Positions 60,501-64,000 of a stretch of DNA of 64,000 bases are shown in pieces. Source of the DNA: Argentina anserina (lineage: Eukaryota; Streptophyta; Magnoliopsida; Rosales; Rosaceae); assembly GCF_933775445.1 (NCBI RefSeq), contig NC_065872.1:2294001-2358000 (forward strand), given 5' to 3'. Under the pieces are notes generated by a model that worked only from the letters and a program-made list of their open reading frames with translations, searched no databases and was not told where the DNA came from. Positions within the stretch are counted from its first letter, which is position 1, and each line of letters opens with the position of its first letter. Made by a program: the position numbers and the translations under genes.

Positions 60501-60980
60501 CGGTTCAATTTCTCATCAAGACTTTACAGTTGGTTCAATTTCTGTATTGAAACTATTGGAGAAATATTCAAATGTTTCGGATCATCACGCAACATTGTAA
60601 AGAGAATAAATCCATGAAATACTCTCTGTGTTATTGTCGGAGATTGTAAAACCTCTTTTCATCTCCGTGATGAATATCGATTCTCACGTATTTTCAAGCT
60701 TGATTAGGACACTAGTACGTATTAAACGTGATGACGGAAATTGATTAAAAAAAAGAGTCGGGGAAATTAAATAGCTAAACAATCCACCTTTGATTTCTGT
60801 TACACGCGCCCGCGAAACCGCGTGTGGCCGCCACAGACGAATCACATCGCGGGGTCAGTGCTCTTTGTACTTTTTTTTACTGCGCGCGGCAGAGACCCCC
60901 AACTGCTTTTCCCAACTGGACGCGCTCCCCCCACGCGCCTCACCCGCGCTCTCCCCCACCCTCCCCTCACCTCTCTCTCC
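57576..60980. other. DUF538 3' region and intergenic DNA
   Basis: A possible 3' UTR intron and terminal exon of the DUF538 transcript reach about 59050. The rest shows no gene. An (AGCT)n run lies near 59633-59648. Open frames at 59065-59559 and 60087-60278 lack domain features. Confidence 0.45.
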
Positions 60981-61008
60981 TCCCAAAACGTGAACGACTC
61001 GTACAACC

Positions 61009-61034
61009 TTCTCTCTCTCTCTCTCTCTCTCTCT
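61009..61034 (+). repeat. (CT)n microsatellite in VEL gene leader
   Basis: A pure CT run of about 13 units in pyrimidine-rich DNA, roughly 700 bp upstream of the first coding exon. It probably lies in the 5' UTR. Confidence 0.8.
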
Positions 61035-61730
61035 GATTCTGAGCTCTCAGGCCAAATTCTTCGTCTTCTTCAAGGCGCCAAAAACCCTAGCGCCTTCGTT
61101 CGTCATTGTTTTCAGCTGGTAAAGTACGTCTCTGATTCCACCTCGTCGTCTTCCTCCTCATCTTTATCGTCAAACTTTTTTTTTTGTTTTTGTTTTTTGC
61201 GCCAAAGTCTTCTTCACCCGCAGATCCGTTTTTCCGCTTTCGCTTTCTCCCAAAGCGCTTCACCTCCCAGCTGCTTTTTCCTCACCGCAATTCCCACCAC
61301 ACAATCACTCTGATATTTCGTATCGGAAAATCATCGCCGTCGAAATCGCCTGATAATTTTAGCTCCTTGATTTCTTCGCCGGTGGATAATTTACAATGTG
61401 GTCAGCTTGCTTTAGTGAATTTTGTTTCTTTTAGTTTTGAGAATTTTCGGCTTTCTTGAATATGCTTAGTTTCGTAATTGCATGGCCTTGATGTGGACCT
61501 TTGTTTAGTATCAGGAAATCGGAAATTTCTGTGTGATTTGGTATTGTGTGGAATCTGAGGTTAATTTTTGTTACTGTTTGTGGTGATATTGATTGTTTAG
61601 ATGAGGTTTTATGAAGTACATTACGCCGAATGTAGTAGTAGTGTGGTTGGATGAATTGATGTGTGTGTGTGATTTTTTATAGTGTAAAGGTTTTTATGAT
61701 ACGGATTGATTGTTTTCAGGGAGGTGTGGT

Positions 61731-64000
61731 ATGGATTCTGAAGATACATTTCTAGCTAAAGGTTCGATCATTTATTATCTTTCGTGTATGTGTTTGCTTT
61801 CTTTTTTTTGTTGATGGATGTTTGGTGTCATGAGTGAGATTATATGTAGAGCTGAGATCTCATCAATAGATAGTAGAAGAGAGTTAACTTTGTCAATAAA
61901 TGATCGGTAATCTTCTGAGGTGGTTAAAGGATGTGTTATGTTTGTTCTACCGACGATACTATGTCAAGTAATCCTTGAGTGGCCGGACAGTCTGGACGAA
62001 GATTTTGTTTCGTTTTCTAGCCAGATGCAAAGCTTTCTTCTTGTTTTTGAAATCATGAAGGATTGCATCTGGAATGTTGGATAGCCTTACTATTTAAAAG
62101 AGAAGATTTTTGTTATTCTCCTTGAAAAGCCTTTACCGTACTTGGTTTGTTGAATACCTGGTAGGTCATAGGATTTTAGGTATGCAGAACAAATATTACT
62201 AGAAAATTGTTTTAAGTCCAATTTCTCCTGAGTGAGGTAGTTTGTGAAAGAAAATTTGTAGCAGGCTGCCATAAGGATTTGACAATCGACAAAATTCATT
62301 TTGAAAATGTTCATATCTTGTGGTATGTTGTAGATCTGACAACCTGAAAAGCATGCCTGTTGAATATTTTCCGTCTTTCTTGCTTTCGTGCGTAAGAATT
62401 CCCGAGGAAGAACAGGTCCAGGTTGGACTTTTCAGATAGAAGCGTAGAGTCTACCCCTGTGAAGTGGGACTAGATGTTCAGACAAGATATATATAATTTT
62501 GACTTATGTTATTGTAGATGGAATCATGGAAGTGCAGCTGATAGGTTGTTGAGTAAATTGTTTAGGAAGGTAAGAAAAGAATGTGGCAAGCCCTTAGATG
62601 TAGGTTGTTAGATCTTATTAGAAATATAAAAGCATGCAGTAGTTTAGACCATTGGAATGTTCACACGAAAAGTTTCTAGTTTATATGCAGAATAAAGCAG
62701 AATGTGATTGGGTTGCGCCTCAACATTAAAATGAATTGCCCCACTTCGTCTCTTTTATTATAAAACATATTTTAAGTTTCTTACAAGGATTGTTAAAGTT
62801 TTTCTGCCTTTCCAATTACTAAGTTGTAGACTTCTATTATGATGGTGCTTAAATATCTGTTCCTTCACTTCTTAATTTTCTTTTCCTTTTTCCAGCTTCT
62901 GGAGCTCAAAGCCTCTCTTCCAGTGTGCAAAGCACTCCTGAGAAGAATGGGCATTCAGATGATGCTTCTAGAACACCAGAGCTCCTTGAACAGTTTCTGA
63001 AATCTGGTCCCAAAAAGGAACATCGGGCATGCATTGACAAGGGCAAGAAAAATTCATCTTCCTCAAAAAACAAGATGGCCGAACTGTTAAAGACTACTAA
63101 CAAGACACATAAGAAGCAGGAGTCGAAAAAAGCTTCTTCTACTCCAAATAATCATATTCATAAAAAGCAATCCAGAAAGGGGGAAAATCCCATCCGACTC
63201 TCACCAGCTTCTGAGCAGTCTCCAGATTTTGGATATTCGAACACATGGATCTGTAAAAACTCTGCTTGTAGAGCTGTTCTATCCATAGACAACACATTCT
63301 GCAAGAGATGTTCCTGCTGTATTTGTCACCTGTTTGATGACAACAAGGACCCAAGTCTTTGGTTAGTATGTACATCTGAATCTGGTGAGGGAGACTCCTG
63401 TGGGTTATCTTGTCATATTGATTGCGCACTTCGACGTGAAAAGGTGGGAGTTGTTGATCTTGGGCAGTTGATGCAGCTAGATGGTAGTTATTGTTGTGCT
63501 TCATGTGGTAAAGTTTCTGGGATACTTGGGTAAGTAATTCTCTTGCATATGTGGTTAAAGAAGAAGTCCTTACTTTGATAAGTTATGAAGTTGATTAGTT
63601 ATTCAGCAGAGTTGTGCTACAGTCAGGCATGTCAAATCACTGCCAATTTGAAAGATCATGTCTTTTTCTTTCCTGATTCACTAAACTTTTTTCGAGTTAC
63701 ACTTTGCTCGTGTTTGTAGTGTTAATAATCTGATAATGTCATTGTTAATTTGGAATTTTTATAGAAAAGAACCATTCCCCCCCCTCTAGAGAGCTACCTT
63801 TGCAAACATAGTTACTATTATACATTAACAAAAATAACATGAAAAAGCAGCAGCTATAGATACATGCTGTGTTTTGCTAATAGGTTCTAGACTCCGGCTG
63901 ATGAACTGATTTGATTCTATCAATACTGACAGAATTTGGAAGAAGCAGCTACTGGTAGCAAAGGATGCTCGTCGTGTTGATGTACTTTGGGACAGGATAT
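61731..64000 (+). CDS. VIL1: VIN3-like (VEL family) PHD protein, 5' part
   Basis: Exons 61731-61761, 62896-63529 and 63933 onward, with GT..AG borders and matching phases; the gene runs off the window. It starts MDSEDTFLAK. A Lys/Ser-rich basic stretch (KGKKNSSSSKNKMAELLKTT and following) leads to the divergent VEL PHD region, about residues 115-220: WICKNSACRAVLSIDNTFCK, RCSCCICHLFDDNKDPSLWL, GDSCGLSCHIDCALRREKVG, QLDGSYCCASCGKVSGILG. Exon 3 continues IWKKQLLVAKDARRVDVLWD. VEL proteins (VIN3, VRN5/VIL1, VIL2) associate with Polycomb PRC2 and help silence FLC-type targets in the nucleus. The FNIII and C-terminal VEL domains should lie to the right. The neighbours suggest the VRN5/VIL1 branch, which is an inference. 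A leader exon before an acceptor at 61720 is likely. Confidence 0.9.

Noticed and set aside
61184..61459. 91-codon frame before the VEL start codon
   Set aside because: Ser/Phe-rich reading of pyrimidine-rich leader; the VEL protein start at 61731 is supported by splicing into the conserved exons.

Overview
This is a 64 kb piece of nuclear DNA from a eudicot plant. The genes have many short introns with GT..AG borders, the intergenic DNA is AT-rich, and there are plant-only families (leucine-rich repeat extensin, UGT74-type glucosyltransferase, DUF538, VEL/VIN3-like) and nested plant LTR retrotransposons. I suspect a rosid, possibly Rosaceae, but cannot prove it.

Layout. (1) 1-3.6 kb: an intronless LRR-extensin gene. 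(2) 3.6-11.4 kb: gene-free DNA with a 1.6 kb Mutator-like element (perfect 9-bp target duplication), a smaller GTGTCC-rich element nested in it, and a 647-bp hAT-like element. (3) 11.4-15.6 kb: a Serinc membrane-protein gene with 12 coding exons (399 aa). (4) 16.1-43.7 kb: an accessory island. It holds a 6.2 kb copia element on the minus strand, shattered F-box genes, one intact UGT74-like gene beside three broken UGT copies, several small DNA transposons, solo or partial LTRs, and a 7.6 kb copia element on the plus strand that carries a 2.3 kb solo LTR inserted in its pol region. (5) 44.4-50.4 kb: an ArfGAP gene with 13 coding exons on the minus strand (728 aa). (6) 54.9-55.6 kb: a small heavy-metal-associated (HMA) protein. 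(7) 57.1-57.6 kb: a DUF538 gene behind a tandemly duplicated promoter. (8) 61.7 kb to the right edge: the 5' part of a VIN3-like (VEL) gene, cut by the window.

The single-copy genes look like an ancestral block. From memory, Arabidopsis keeps LRX4, a Serinc gene, an HMA gene and VRN5/VIL1 close together on chromosome 3 (around At3g24440-24480), and LRX3, a Serinc gene and the ArfGAP gene NIG on chromosome 4 (At4g13340-13350). This window would then be the unfractionated version, with about 28 kb of transposons, F-box and UGT debris between the Serinc and ArfGAP genes.

I found no bacterial-type system, CRISPR array or rRNA. The most unusual signal is in the first copia element: it has no recognisable tRNA-iMet primer binding site, but the bases next to its 5' LTR are complementary over 14 nt to a site inside that LTR. 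That could mean self-priming, although chance or decay is not excluded.
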